The notes under the pieces: model-generated
The model's input: only the letters and a program-made list of their open reading frames with translations
Databases searched by the model: none
Told to the model about the DNA's origin: nothing
In this document: positions 25,800 to 40,717 of the stretch, piece by piece
Numbering within the stretch: the first letter of the stretch is position 1
Layout: every line of letters starts with the position of its first letter
Origin: Polydactylus sextarius
Taxonomy: Eukaryota; Chordata; Actinopteri; Polynemidae
Direction of reading: 5' to 3'
NCBI GenBank assembly: GCA_016801845.1
Contig: CM028916.1
Coordinates: forward strand, 15,307,514 to 15,371,513
DNA length: 64,000 bases
Translations under genes and position numbers: made by a program

Positions 25800-28700
25800 C
25801 TAGGAAACAAACACACATGTTCATAGATCAACCTAAAGAGAGCATTTACTGATGCATGTATGTATGTACATTAGAGTCTTACTTCAGCTTTGACTATTCT
25901 GTCCACAATGGTCTCCATTGTTTCCATTTTATGGCACTTGACGACTCCTTCAAAGTACTGAGAGCGATGTTTCAGGGCCTGTGTCACTGTAATGTCCAGG
26001 TTGTTGTATGCCTTCTCAGCAGCCAAGTTCTATACAAAAGCATATGACAATGCATTGTATGAAGTAAGGCAATAAATCAGGGCATCTTGGCTTCTAATAT
26101 TTACTATTTTGTCTGTTAAAAAACAAAAAACAAACTTCAACTTACAATCACGTCAAACTTGGAGTAAATATCCACAACCTTGCCTGAAAGAAAACAAAGA
26201 GAATACCAGTAAATTGGAGAGATTATTTAATAATATTAATATTGCATAGTGTCACTAGCAATCGTGATCTCACCTGAGTCATCCACAACAGGCAGAGCAG
26301 AAACTCGTCTCTCCACAAAGATGTTGAGTGCTTTGATGATGGGCGTGTCCGGGTGAATGAAAGCGATGTCGTGGTACGTACCAATGCCCAGCTCACCAAG
26401 AGTCTGCTTCATGAAAGCCGGCTTTGGCATTTCACACATCTGGGACACGCAAAGGTTCGCATGAATACACAAACAGACAGGGACACAATGAATGAGATCA
26501 CTACCCCCCCCACCCCGCCCTCCCCTTTTTTTTTTAAGGGTAAAGGCACATTTGACTAAACTCTACATCAGCCACTAGGGGGCAGCAGACAATTAAAGCA
26601 GTAAGGGAGATGACTAAGTTTCCAGCAGAAGTAATCATCCTCCTCATCATATTTTTTTTAAAAACCAGACAGACAGAACAGACAGCGACTGTGTTGGACT
26701 CACAAAGAGCTGGAGGAACTTTAGGATCCTCTTGTGTGTGAGAATATAAAGTGCATTCCCCGTGACGGGGTCGATGACAGGCAGGCGGTGAATTTTGTTT
26801 TTGATGAGGGTGTACACTGCATCAAATAGGCTGCAAACACAACAAACACAATGATCAGTTACATAAAGTACAATGGTTATAATGATACGTTGACAAACAG
26901 AACCAGTAATCTTCTGCGCACACACACACACCTTGCATCAGGTGATATGTTGACCAGAGGTTTGAATGTTGCTTGAAGATAAACCTCTGCGTAGGAAGAA
27001 AGAAAAAAAAATAAATAAATAAAGTATTTTGCATTTTGCATAGTGATAAGTATGCAAAGTGATTTTATCACTTTGCAAATAAAATCTTCATGCATCCCAC
27101 AAAAAAAATGACACTCACCTCTCCATGTCTCAAGCTTATGTTCCTCTAATTCATAAATTTGCACCTGGAATATGGAAAAAATGTTTTGTTAACACTGAAA
27201 TCTTTAATGTGACACACAAACAATATGTGTTGAGTGGACCTACCATTGGTGACTTGTAGTATCTGTGTAGTATGATGATGAAGTCTGTGATTGTCAGCAT
27301 TCCTGCAATGAAAACGAGTGGTGAATCTAGAAACAGTGCACAGCGCTATGCCCGCAGGCATTGTGTGATTGGGTAGAGGAGACTGTGCACACAAGGGCGT
27401 GGTTCAAACGACACATCACTGCCCCCTCCTCACCCCTTTCACTGCTTTATCCTCATGCTGACTGGGCATTCATTATTAATCACAGGCTGACTTGCAATAA
27501 ACTACATAACACAACAAAGCAATTCCACTACTGGTTTGGATTTTTGACAATATCTTATTAACAGACTGCAGAGTTTTTCTATTTGTGCTGAATATTTTAT
27601 CCGAGTAGCCTGATCACTGGTCAATACAGAAGAGTCATTGCTGTGCTTAATGGTTTATGACAGCTCTAATGACTTCTGCTCAATATAGCATCATGCTCCA
27701 CTGGTCATGACCAGCGGCATTAATACACAGTGTTGCCTCTGTGTTCGTTTGGCAACTGTGCACAAGCACAGCGAGGACATTTTCCATCTCAGTAAAGAAG
27801 GATTAAAAAATAAAAATTAGCAGGGCAATTTCGCTGTTATAAGCCTACATTCATCTGGCAGGGAGATAAACTGAATACATTTGAGTCCAAAACCAAAGGT
27901 GAATGTGAGGAGTTCAGACTTTCAGCATGTATTTCCTGGTGTTTACACCTAGATGTGCTAAAGATCTTATGACACAGCAGTGTTTGTATTTTAGTGTGAG
28001 CAAAAGTAAAGGAAAATATATTTTATAGACTTTTAAGTGACTTGACATTTAGTCTCAGGTTGCCCAACCCTTGCTTACATTAACTAAATCAAGCCTCTTA
28101 TCCACTGACATCAACAAACTTTTGCATGCTTCATTTCCACCATTTCACTGCAGCCTCCTACAGGGTTTGTTTGTTATGGGAATTCTTCCTTCAGTCTCTT
28201 CTTAGAAAGACATGCTCTTTGGTGATCAATATGGCCAGTTTAAAAATGTCCACTTTTTTACTCTGTGATGAAATACTTTGTAATGTTGACGGTGTGTTTT
28301 CAGTTGGAATACATTTCTCTGTAAAATGGCTCTCTAGGTGTCTGAATACTAAATGCTGTTATCATCATAAGTTACCGATCAAACAACACCAGTAAATTTT
28401 AAAGAGCCTGTTTCACCGCCTCTAACGTGATTCACAGATTTGTTGAGGTTGTATTGTAGAGGTTTATCTTCGTCTCATCATGTCCAAAAAACCTCTGCAG
28501 CTGATCTCTGTTCATCTTTGCAACCTCCAATCAGTCTGATTCTTACATGTGATGTGTTGTTTGCATCAGTGGTATGATCTCTGTGAATTTGCGTGGTGGT
28601 GGATTGTTATAATTCCATCTCCAACCAATGGAGGTTGCTTGCTTTTCTCTCATACACAAGTCTCTGGTATTCATAGTGGCTTATTCTTTCTCAACAAATG

Positions 28701-31700
28701 CAGCCTCCAAGATGAAACTAATGGCTAAAATCAAGAGAAGACATTCACCTCTTTCTAAAAAAAAAAAAAAAATCTTAACAGGTCCAAATTTTTTTTCCTC
28801 ACTTGAAAAACCAGTGGGCCCAAACCGAGGGTGTTTTGTTCTGGGTTGTTCAACACGTAAACCCCAGGAAATAAATGATTGGATTAAATTGTATTCTGTG
28901 TACTGTGATTTCATTAAATTGATACAGAGAATGAGAAGTATAAAGGCATCTAAAGGTTTTTTGTTTCATCTTTGAAAAGGTATTTGACTGAAAATATGGC
29001 AGGTGTACGTATTAATTAGATGTACGTATAGAAGCTCCAAATACATTCGCAAGTATTAAAGTTATTATGATTTCATGTATTCACATAGAAATGTGAAAAC
29101 AGTCTTAATTCTGATTGGAAAAGATTTTACGAGTAATGAAAGACCATGGAGCAAAATTCAGGTTTTGGAATTCTTACCCACAAAGCTTTGCTTCTCTGTG
29201 TCCCACAGTGGGGCAGCTCGCACACCATTTGCTACCAAGGCGAAGAAAGCTTTCTTAACCTGTCAAGAAACATTTGACAGGAAATGCCATCACAAAACAG
29301 AATTATAGGAAATACTTCACAACAATATATAAGTCGACAACAACAAAAATCAACATCTAATCAAAAATAATCTTTAGTTGCAGTCCTCATTAACATCTAA
29401 TGACTTGTCTGTTTCGTACACATTCACATGAGCTCGACTTTTTAAAGTGCAGTCTAAGCCCAGCTCTTGTTGGTTTAAGTATTTCCGTTTCACTCAGATA
29501 AGGGTGTTTAACTCTTTGACTTGGGTGGATTTAGTGGTTGAAGATCTACACATCAAAGAAGTCAGTGGATTACTGTTTAACAGCCTTATGACAATTTCAT
29601 CAACCACCAACCTCACTGCTCTGGCGAGAAATCTTCCCGCTTATTTCATTGAACATTAACTTCACCTCATAAGAGTTCCCAGGACCAAAGAATCTCAAAG
29701 AATTCAGAATGTCCTCCAGCTCAATGTCCATATAATGTTTATATAATGTTTATATATTTTGTGTATATAATGTTTATTCTATGTTTTATGGTTGTATGTT
29801 TAAATTACACTGGAGCAAAGGAAAAGAACCGTAGCCAAATTCCTTGTATGTGTTCACATACTTGGCCAATAAAGCTGATTCTGAATATATGACATTTCTT
29901 AAGACTGTTTTACTGTTGCATATAATGACACAGCGACAGTGGTGCAACACTAAACAAACTCACTGCTTGTTAGGTATTTTAAGTGCTACTACATAAGGGG
30001 AAGTTCAAATATAGAGACACAGGCGTGGTACTAACTTGCAGTGCTGTGTCGAACACAACCAGCTTGGAGCTTGTGGGTACGATATCGTAGCACTTGTGGG
30101 ATTTCATGAAGCGCATGTAAATGTCACTCTCAGGTTCAGCAGCTGTAAAGACAAAAAAAAAGGCAAATAGGAAAATACTTTCAGAGGAAGGAGAAATCTC
30201 ACAGGGAATATATAATGAGAGCCTGGAAACAGAACACACTCTCAAAGTCTAAACAACCATTACGAGTCTGAACCACTTACTGCCACTTTACTGCTCCATC
30301 TTAGTGATAATTACACTCTACTTTAAGCACCAACAAGCACAAAAACAGTGGAAAAACATGGATGGCAAAGTACTGTATGAGCCCAGACAATTCATAGATG
30401 ATGCACTTTGAAGAATTTTTTTTTACCCCACACATGGTGAGAATCACTAAGCCAATTAGTTGACTTAGAGGAAATTAAATGCATAACAGAAAAAAGGGAT
30501 GAACTGTTTACCAGATATTTGCATCTTCTTATACACTTATAACTGCAACACTTATATCTTATTATTGTAATTAACTGGGTTTTTCCTTCCTTGTTCATTT
30601 GTAGCACTGGGTGGCCAGAGGCTTTTCATATTTTGCAGATAACAGGATGAGTCAACTGATCAAAAACACATGTTGCACAATTTTCAAATTGATTAAATAA
30701 AAATGTGGATTAAACATCTGTTGAATTCCTCTTTGAATGCACGTAATCCCTGCAGTATTTCACCAACACTGCCGCTTTAAATTCACATGTAAACTGATTA
30801 TATGATATTTAAACCAACACAGCGGTAAAATCAGTAGCTTGTAATGGAAATCAAACACATTTGTGACACAGTTCACACTGAATGAATGGGTGGATTTCTG
30901 TCAATTTGGCCAAACCATTGTTGCAGAAGAGGCACAGGCAATAAAGTCCATAAACCAGATTCAACTACAAAACTGGCGGCATATCTGGATGCATATGATC
31001 AACCAGATCACCTTTACGCAACAAATCAACCAGGATCAATTGACAGTGATACGAGAGCAGTGGCTCAGTAGATAATAGTAGCTTACCATCATCATCTAGT
31101 TCAAGTTTCTCCAGCATGCCTTCGAATAAACCGTAGACCTGTGAAAGAGGAGGAAAGAAAAAACAGAAAGACAAGTTTGCGGTGAAAAGCGCAGGAAAAA
31201 AATCCTCTCGGCAACAAACAGCAGCGCACGATAAAACTTTGCTGTAAATTGTGAGTGAGCAGCAGAGTGAAGCGACTTCTCACCAGCGGCCCCAGCTGAC
31301 TGTGAGTGAGTGTGGCGCAAGTATATATATATAAAAAATGAAAACACACACACACGCGCGCGCAAACGCAAGTCGTGCGCCACCACCGGAGTTTAGCGCC
31401 CGATTACACAATGCTCCATCAAAAACATACACAGGTAACATGACACGAAAAGAGAGAAAAACCCTTGTGTAACGGAGCTACAACTTTAGCGTCACATTAT
31501 TATTAAACGACACACGCGCGCTCACACACGTACACACACGTACACACACACATATATACATACACCCCCTTTTAAAAACTCGCAGTGGAACAGTCCTGAT
31601 CCATTTGCTGCAGTAGATGCGCACACGCTGCTCAAACAACAACCACCACACGAGCGGTGTGAGCGTTAATCCCGCTATAATAAAACCGACTGAATTCATT

Positions 31701-34700
31701 GTTAAAGCCACAGTCAGCCAAACAATCACTCACCGCAGGAGAAGTCTGACACAGAGGGCGAGAGGTAAAAAAAAAAGAAAAAAAGAAGCGAAAAAGAAAA
31801 AAGCAGGAAGCACCACGCGCTGCGGACACGCCCCTCCATGCAGAGCAACCTGGGTGCCTCACCATATTAGGAAATCCCTTGTGTTGCTAAGCAGCAAGAA
31901 GCTGGGGATGCCTTGTCACATCCTCACAGTTCATTTTCTCTAACAAAAAACGAGCAACACGGCTGAGACCTGCCAATGAAAAGTCCTCTGGTCCTTTGGC
32001 AGCGACAGAGACCATGACTAGCAACTAGTCAAGTGTTTTTGGTTTTTTTTTGCATGTCACTTCATGCAGCACAGGCGCGTTCCTGGCAAGAAATCTGCTG
32101 CGTCATACTGAGAGAGATTTCCATACACAAATTGAGCTTGTTGCTACATGACTTTCCTCTGTCTCTACTTTGCCAGCTGTATTTGCAACAATAAGCCACT
32201 GCAGCAGGATGAGAAAAAAGCTGCGTACCTGCTCCCTGATGTTTAACAGTCTCCTGGTGTCGCCCTGCAATGGTGACACAGCACTTCTCTCGCCAAAAAC
32301 TACTCCTGCGCTTTCATAAATCTTGCCCTGCTGCATCACAGCGGGCAAGCAGCCTGCTTTTGGTATTACAGCAGCTCAAAGGGGAAGCAGACAAACACAA
32401 AACCATTAAGGGGATTGCTTTTAAACCTGCTTTTTAAAAAGGAAACTACAATATGAGAAGATTTCCTGTGAGTCTGCTACATTTATGGATGAAGAGAGGT
32501 TGACAGATACTGACTCATTTCTCTTCAACTGCAGTCATGAGTCCTTGGGTGTTAATATAAACAGTATACGATGCTGGTAATGAAATATTGATTTGCCATC
32601 TCTGACTAGAATCTACAATCTCTCAACAGCAGACAGGTCAAGACAGATCTTCAGATAGTTATTCATTTAACCCTTAAAACAATCCGTGAAGTCATTTCTC
32701 ACCAGCTGTGTAGGAAATCTGGTGTCGCATCCTGACTCACTCTGACTAAATCCGAATAAGCCCCCGGCGAGGAGTCTTATGACAAAGACTAAATTTTGTT
32801 CTCATCTGTGTTTGCAGTAACAGTCAATTGTACAGCCACTAAGGTGACATCTAACGCTGTTTGAGGCCTTGCTGCCCAAACAACGTTCCCGGAGACAAAA
32901 GAAACAATGCAAACAAAGGCTCATTGTCACAATTGCGTGCTGAAGCGGCAGACCTCGAATTATAGCCATTTGCATCATTGTGTTTATCACTATCCAAATA
33001 GAAAAACAAAAACCTATGACTCTGACTAAAGTAGCGCATGACTCATGGACAGAAGGCGTGTGAGGACACTTTTATGAAGGAAAAACTGTTACTGGCTTCA
33101 ACAACACATGATCTAAGTAGTTTTATCAGTGCTTTTCACAACATGTGAGTTCATATCAATGACAGTAAATTAGTGCAAAGGGAAGTTGCAGTCTTTAATT
33201 ATGAAGTCATACAACTCTCCAACTCTAAACTTAACTGGATAATCTAGCTGCTTCATAAACAACAAACTATGTTATGATGGCAAGTCTTCACACTAACTTG
33301 TTGTTGTTGTTGTAACATTGCTGGCTGATGCAAAGGTTAAGGCAAGTTACGACTAAATCTATTTAGGACTGTGTCATAACAGTTTCAATTTATAGTTGAG
33401 AGGTCACAAGCAGTGATGGACTGTGCAGAGGAAAAACAAACATCTAGATAACTAACAAACTAGATGACAGCCCGATTTGAACTGTTTCTTAAAATAAGTA
33501 ACATTTTTGCGGGGTAACTCACTTGTTGTGAGGTAGAGTAAGATGACACAGGGCTCGAGGAAGGGATCGGGGGTTTAGCGGAGGGGAGGCTGAGTCGCTG
33601 CCCTGTGTCTGGAGGTGTGGAGAGGGAGCGGGATCTGGAGGTGGGGTCCAGGCGTTCAGGACTGGGACCGCTGGGCTGAGCTTCCTGGGTGAACACAGGC
33701 TGACTGTGCGCCTGGGTCGGGGTGGAAGGTGGCGTGGAGAGTCCAGAGGCTGCGGAGACATAAAGATCCAGTGTAGTTAAAGTACCTCAACTCCTCTTGT
33801 GACTCTCGATGTCAATCTATACTGTGTTGGCAGCCACGCTGAAACGCAGTGTGGATTGACATCATTGATGGGCTTAGTTGGCAGGAGTGAGGTGCTACAG
33901 TTGTGACTACTGCAGATACCATCAATGTTGTCACATGCTATAACAGAGAAGGAATGTATATCTGATCCATCAGGGACTGACACTCCTGACTACTGAGAAA
34001 CAACACAGATACCAGCGATAAATCCACATCTCTGTCGCTGACAGACAAAGATGCAGTGAGTAAACTTCCACTACAAATATAGCTAGAAAAAAGTGATGTG
34101 GTAACTAATCAATTACATTAGTAATAGGTGTCAGCTTTTAGACATGTACGAAACCATTGTTTTTAAGATAAAAAAAAAAAAAAAAAACAGGGCATCTTCC
34201 AGAGGTAAAGGGGTCAAAGTGTTTACTGCCTTAAAAACAAACCTCATATTTAATGAAGATATAGTCATAGCTTCTTCTATTTACTGTGACACCTATAAAG
34301 AGTTTTTTTTTTTTTAAATCAGATAATATATCAACCCCTGAAATCTGTTAAAGACTTTGGTCTGTAGGATTCTCATCTTGTAGTGACGCTGCCGATTATA
34401 ACCAACAGAATATCCTGCGTGTATGAGAATATAAAACAGTGATACAAAAAAGTCCATTAAAAGGCCCTTCTCTAGAGTCAGTGTCCTAGTTTGTCCATGC
34501 TGGGCTACGGTAGAAAACAGAGCAGGAAACATGATGAGGTCCATGGAAAATGATCCACCCCCTATGTAGATATAAATTGCCCATTAAAGGAATCAAAAAC
34601 AATAAATGTGGGCTAATTATTGACTTTTTTTGTTAACCAAGAGTTTGAAAAAAAAAACCATTTAAAAACACTTTTACACAGTTCACACATCAGTGAATAA

Positions 34701-37700
34701 TTGTATTTAAGTAATGAGCAGACTTAATTTAAAGGTGACTGAGAACGGTTGAACAGGGTTTTGATCCTTGTTCTGTGATGTGACATATACACAATAAAAT
34801 GTTGGTTGGATGTGAAACGTCTCAGAAGCTTCTTAAAAAACTCTCTCAGAAAGATATTTTACGGTGGTTTTGCACCTATTTGACATCTTTTTGGGCTTAA
34901 CTGGCAACCTCATTATGAAATGCAAGCACTTGACACTGATTGGCTCCTTCACTGTCACTCAAATGAAAGTAACTTCACCGGCTTCTGAACACAGACAGAC
35001 TGTATTTTTACAGCTATTCGCCTTTAAATTGGAGGGAATGGAATCAGAGTGGGGGTGGGTCGGTGAAATTTTCGAACAACCGTTTTTGAAATTGACCAAT
35101 TTTCTAGTGGACATTTCTAAAAGAGGAATTTTTTGTATAAAAAGGAGATGTTCAGAGTTTCTAGGACTTTCTGCATGTTCCTGAATGTGGGTGGACGACT
35201 GTTCTTCAACAAAGGCAAGGTAAAAAAGTTTTTTGATTCTCTGTCACCTTTAAGAATTTTTTAATTAGAAAGACGCAGAAAAACTGACTGTGTGGGAATG
35301 TAATTACAGCCCCACAAAACTTTAATCTGAAGTCTAAAAAGCAGAAAAGAAAATACCTGTGTGGGTTTGCAGAGTGTTTCACATACTACTTACTGTCCAC
35401 TTACTCTCTTCCAATCTTGTACTGGTTTTGCTATGTTTTGTATAGAAATTAAAATGTTTAACGTCCACACTTTAAATTAGGCCCCACTTTACTCTCCCCT
35501 TCAAAATAAAGCGCTACATGATGCTGCTGCTGTCTTCTGCTTTCAGGAAGAGCTGGCTTTGTTCTTGTGTGGCATTGGAAAGCGAAGGCCGACTGGTGAG
35601 GGCTCTTGTTACATCTTTGTGGTCCGGATCTAATTAAATTTTTAGTGTGACAAATTGGCCTTATGTCTTGAAAATAAAATATGGATGATAAAGAAATCAG
35701 CAATCCTAAAAACGCTTGAAAGAAATCACGATGCAACAGTAAAAAGAAAGAAAGCTAAAAGTTAAACAGTTTTTTAGATGCATTAATTAATTAACTGGTT
35801 ACATTTTACAGCCATCTAGGTTATAATTATTCTTGTGGTATATTACTTGATAACGCTGCAACAAAGTAGCGACAGTTAATATCTGCGTCCCTCTGAATGT
35901 ATTGATGAAAAAACCCTTGATGGTACTCCAAACTCATTTAATCTAATTTTAGGATAATCTAATAATTCACCGGAAAACAATCAATAACAGATCAATACTG
36001 GGAAAATAAAGACAATGACTCATGCAGGTTGTCTTCTTCTGCTGTCTCTGGTGTCCCTCTGCAATAACTGGACTGATTACAACATAAGCATCTGCGTTAA
36101 GCCTCCCTCCAGAGTAACAGTCAGCTGTCTGTGATGCAGCTCCTCCAGTGACAGTGTCACAGTGAAGTTGTCTGTCACATGACGACGGCCCACATAGTCA
36201 GGCGTCACAATCCTACGCACGGTGACATGCGACACTCACGCTGCCCCAGCTCCACCCCGCTGACATATTTCTGAGGCCAACCAATGAGGGACGTGGATGA
36301 TGTAGAGCAAATGGCTCACGTTACAAGGCCTTCTCCATGAGGCTTCCAGTTGACTTTTATCGTGTTCACATATACGACACTGGCGTGGTAGTAAATCCAA
36401 GACCACGTAAATGTCACGAAGGCTCAATCGGCAGCGAAAATACAAGTCAGTTTCAGTTTCAGTAAATATGTCTCACTTAAAACAGTCACATGCACCAAAC
36501 TGAGATCATCATTAGGTAATATGAACATATGATTGACTAAAGATCCTAAACACTATTCCTCAAAGTTAAACATACTCGAGATAAAAAATTTTTTTGTGTC
36601 CAGTATGTTGGGGGCCCATTTTTTCTTGGCCTATGCAGGAGCACTCCACACTATCTCTTGACATTTAGTTGGCGTGCACCAGCCCTCTTTGGTGTGCCCT
36701 GCTTCCGCTGTGTAGCCTTATTTTAGCCATGCTGTTGTGGCACATTCCACAGGAGGAGATAACAGCGGGGCCGGGAGCCCTTTCCTCAGTCTGGTTAATA
36801 GGGGACTACTAGACAACACCCAGGAAATAGGAAATGGATGCCATGCTTTATGCTGCCCAGTTAATCTAACTTTACATCCATAAAAAAAAACCTTCACATA
36901 CTTCTTTATGTAATATCTTGGACTGACATATCTGAAGAACATACACCACACTGATAAGATGTCCTGTTGTAAATACTCTGCTTTGTCTATGCGTGGAGAT
37001 CAAATAACCAACCCACAGAAAATGTATCTGCAACTATGTATATCTGGAACAATTTCCACATCCAGCTCCTCAATATGAAATGAATTTTCTGTTTGAGGTT
37101 CTTGCAGGATAGTTTGAGATACTGGACTGCAACACGTCACATTGAGATTTAGTAAATAAATTAACATTTTTTTTCACTTCATTTTCTGACTACCTTTTAG
37201 AATAATAATGAAATACAAGCTGCAGATTAATTAATAATTAAAATAATAGTCTCAGCCCTAGAGTGAATTTCTGAGCCTATATCTGCAGTCTGGGCAGTGA
37301 CTCAGAGATCTGTAACCAGGTGAACTTCGTCCATTTGTAATAATGTGATATACTGTCATGCTGTGGCAGTGCAACACATCCAAAAAACAGATCATCTCGG
37401 CCTGAGTGCCCCCTGAGGAGTAAAAGGAGTTGAGGGGGATTTTAGTCATGTGGGGCTTCACTGTTTCTAGGAGCAATGTGAGCCACATTGGCTAACGTCA
37501 GTGCAGCAATGAAGGCTGTACAGGCCTGGTGGATATGCTGCTACGGTCAGCTCTGGTCAGCCATGTAACACGATAAATCATGACTGTGAACGGCTATGTT
37601 TGTATAGGTGCCCCTGGGTAGAACTGCTGTGTAGACTGTTAGGTAATAGGTGATATGACAAACATGCAGTAACCTCAATTAACGACTGCAATTTCTACCA

Positions 37701-40666
37701 ATGTGCAAAGTTCACCATAAAACCGGCTCAATAAAAAAAAGGATGCAACCGTTAGGGTCCTTGGTAGTGGCAGGTTAATAAGATTACATAAATGTGCAAA
37801 CTGCATCACTGCAAAACATTAAATTGATCAATAACAATTAAACTAGCACTGACATACAGTTTGGGTAAGAAGCATGTAGCATCCTCTCATTATCTACTAT
37901 TAAAATTTCACATGTTAATGTGAAACTAAAAGGGTGCAGTGAACTACAAAAGCAATATAGTTGCAACCTTCATTGTGTCGAGGCTCTGGATCAAAGGACT
38001 TTTGATTTAGGCTGAGGTGTCACCACATCGTATACTGCCTTTACAATGAACTCTATATCTCATGCCGCCACATATGGACTTCTATCATTATGACAGGAAT
38101 TCACCCCTCTCATCTACTCCATCGAGGTCAAACTGACTCTAAATCAGGAGCTGTCAAGTCTGTGATAAAATGCCACTTCAACGCCCTGCAGTGTGCCCCA
38201 GCGCTTCACTCATCAGACATTGTGAGCTAATACTTTACAATAACTGCATTGAGGCTGGACTTTCTGCTTTAGCACCTATGTTTTCTGCAAATGTTCAAAG
38301 CCTGAATGACAATTAAGCAACAAGACATAAATATAAATTCAAGCTACAAATATTCCACCTTTGTGCACATTGTGAGTGTCACTAGTGAAGCTGAAATGCC
38401 TCTTGTCTATTTTAATAAAGTTTTCAAAATAGAGCAACTATTCTGAAGAGACTCTCATCAAATATGGGACAGAATGACACTGAACTCACTATATCAAGCA
38501 CGGCTATAAATTATTCTACCACAATAGCAGGATTACAATTTTTTTTTCGGTTTCATTTCCATTCAGATGCTGCACTACATGATAAGACTTTAGTTAATAT
38601 GTTATATTAATATACATAACATTACAACATTTACATTACTGGAGAGGTATTAATCAAGTACAGTGTGATTCGAGTGCATCAGTGTATATAAATTCAGCAT
38701 TAAAGTGTTGAGTGATGACCAACGTCATGAGTCTGGTCAGTCTCTCACATACTTTTACTACTCTGGCTTGTCCTGTCACTTTGTGTGGATAGGTTGTATG
38801 CATTTGTAAAACCAGAAACTAGCCACCTTAGTCAGCACCTCAACTATATGCAGCACACAAGGCTGCATCAAATAGATGTCTATACAGATGTCTTCTCTTT
38901 GTTGAATTTTAGCAATAAATGTCTACGAACATACTAGCATGTGGCTGCATCCAATATATGTCCAGAAGAAAAAAAGTATACATGTTGTGTGACAGGAGGA
39001 GGTTGCAGTAAAATTTCAAAATAAAGGTCTAAGAGGAGCACGGCCCATTACCAGACAGACATGATGCCTCGGACTGATGCCTTCCTCCTAACCCATCTTG
39101 CTCCTTCCGTTTCTTGCTTCTTCTCAGGCTGCCAAACCTCTTCATGGAACACAGTGGTTTATGAGCTCAAAACTAAATCTGACCATGACCATCTGCATCA
39201 TGAAAAGAAAAGTCTCCGGAAACTGAGTCACTCCATTTGTAGTCTGTATAAAAATTTAAGGTGAAAAGTATATCCAACTGAGGAGTCCAGATGACTCAGG
39301 AGATTTAGAGAGCAGTTAGTTTTTGAAGCTTTTTGGTCTGGTTTTGGGAGGAAAAAAAGATCCCTTTTTCCTGGTCTAATAGCTATGATTGTCCTGTTTC
39401 AACTTTTTTTGTAAATCAGCAGGAGAAAAAATATGTTTGGCTACTCCATGAAGCTGCACGTTCCATATCTTCTTGGAGCAAGCAGTATAAGTCTGAAACA
39501 GAATATGACAACTGCAGCAAGTCACTAATATAAGCTATGCTTGCATATCCAGGGGGAAAAAAATCCTCCAGAACCAGCATGAAGCAGTGTTCACTGTCTG
39601 TGTCAGCTCATATATTTAATGGAAAAGAATTAAAGAGAATGAAAGCAGTAAATTCCACATAGCCTCAGCGCAGAAATGCCTCCCTCTCGCAAGTGATGCA
39701 AATAACAACTGGGACGGATCGGAGTGCGTCTTCCCCCTCTCAGCAGTGCCTGTGCTTTAAATTGTCAGGTGCAGCTGTGGGTGGCATCTCTTTAATATAG
39801 CACCCGAGTCAGCAGCCTGTAAAAGGAGGCCAGTCTGTGAAGGTTACACCAGCGATTGGCTCAGACTGCACATGTCTCCGCCTCCCCCACCCCACTTCCA
39901 CTGCCCTCCCTTCATACCGCAAAGAAAAAATTTAGCGCAGGTACATCTGTCTCACTGCGTCCTCTCACTACACTACATTAAACTTTCCTTACAAGAAAAC
40001 CCACATCTATTTGAAATTTTATTTTTTTCAAATTTACAGCCGAGCCATTAAAGAGACATAGGCACAAATAAAGACATAATGGTTGTGGCTTTCAGCTCGA
40101 TGTCCTGCAGCTCTGTCATTTGTACATTCAGTTGTCTGTAACTTTTAGGGGCCTGACCTTTATGGCTGCAGAAGCCAGCCCCTGTCAGATGACGGCAGAG
40201 GGGACATCCCATGTTCTGTCAGCTGATCAGAAAGCTTCCATTCAATACCACCAACCTCCTCTACCCTTAACAGTTGGCCCACTCTGTATTTGCTGCTCAC
40301 ATTAGCTACAGCATGACCAGTGAAGATCTCAACATGTTATGCAAGTGTCCCACTCGCCTCTGTGGGTCAATGACGGATATGAATAAGAACTTGTGATATT
40401 AATGATAAATTCGCTGACATCAAGCACCCTGTGATACTCACTGTAATCATTTTCTTTTATATTTTGATAAACTGAATCTACTTTTATTTGTATAGATAGT
40501 TGCGAAGTGTCAGATCATTAAAAAAATACATCTATATATCTGAGGTTAACCTCTTTCCCACTTTAAAATTCCTCTTCCCTTCCCTTCGTTTTGTGAATTG
40601 GAAAGTCAAAACTGCTGACTTTCTTTATTTACTGACAACATACAGCACATAGTAGTGACAGGGAGA

Positions 40667-40717
<51 letters not shown>

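Noticed and set aside
34864..35184. 106-codon open frame
   Set aside because: It lies entirely inside the TTAA-flanked repeat element and has no transposase or other motif.
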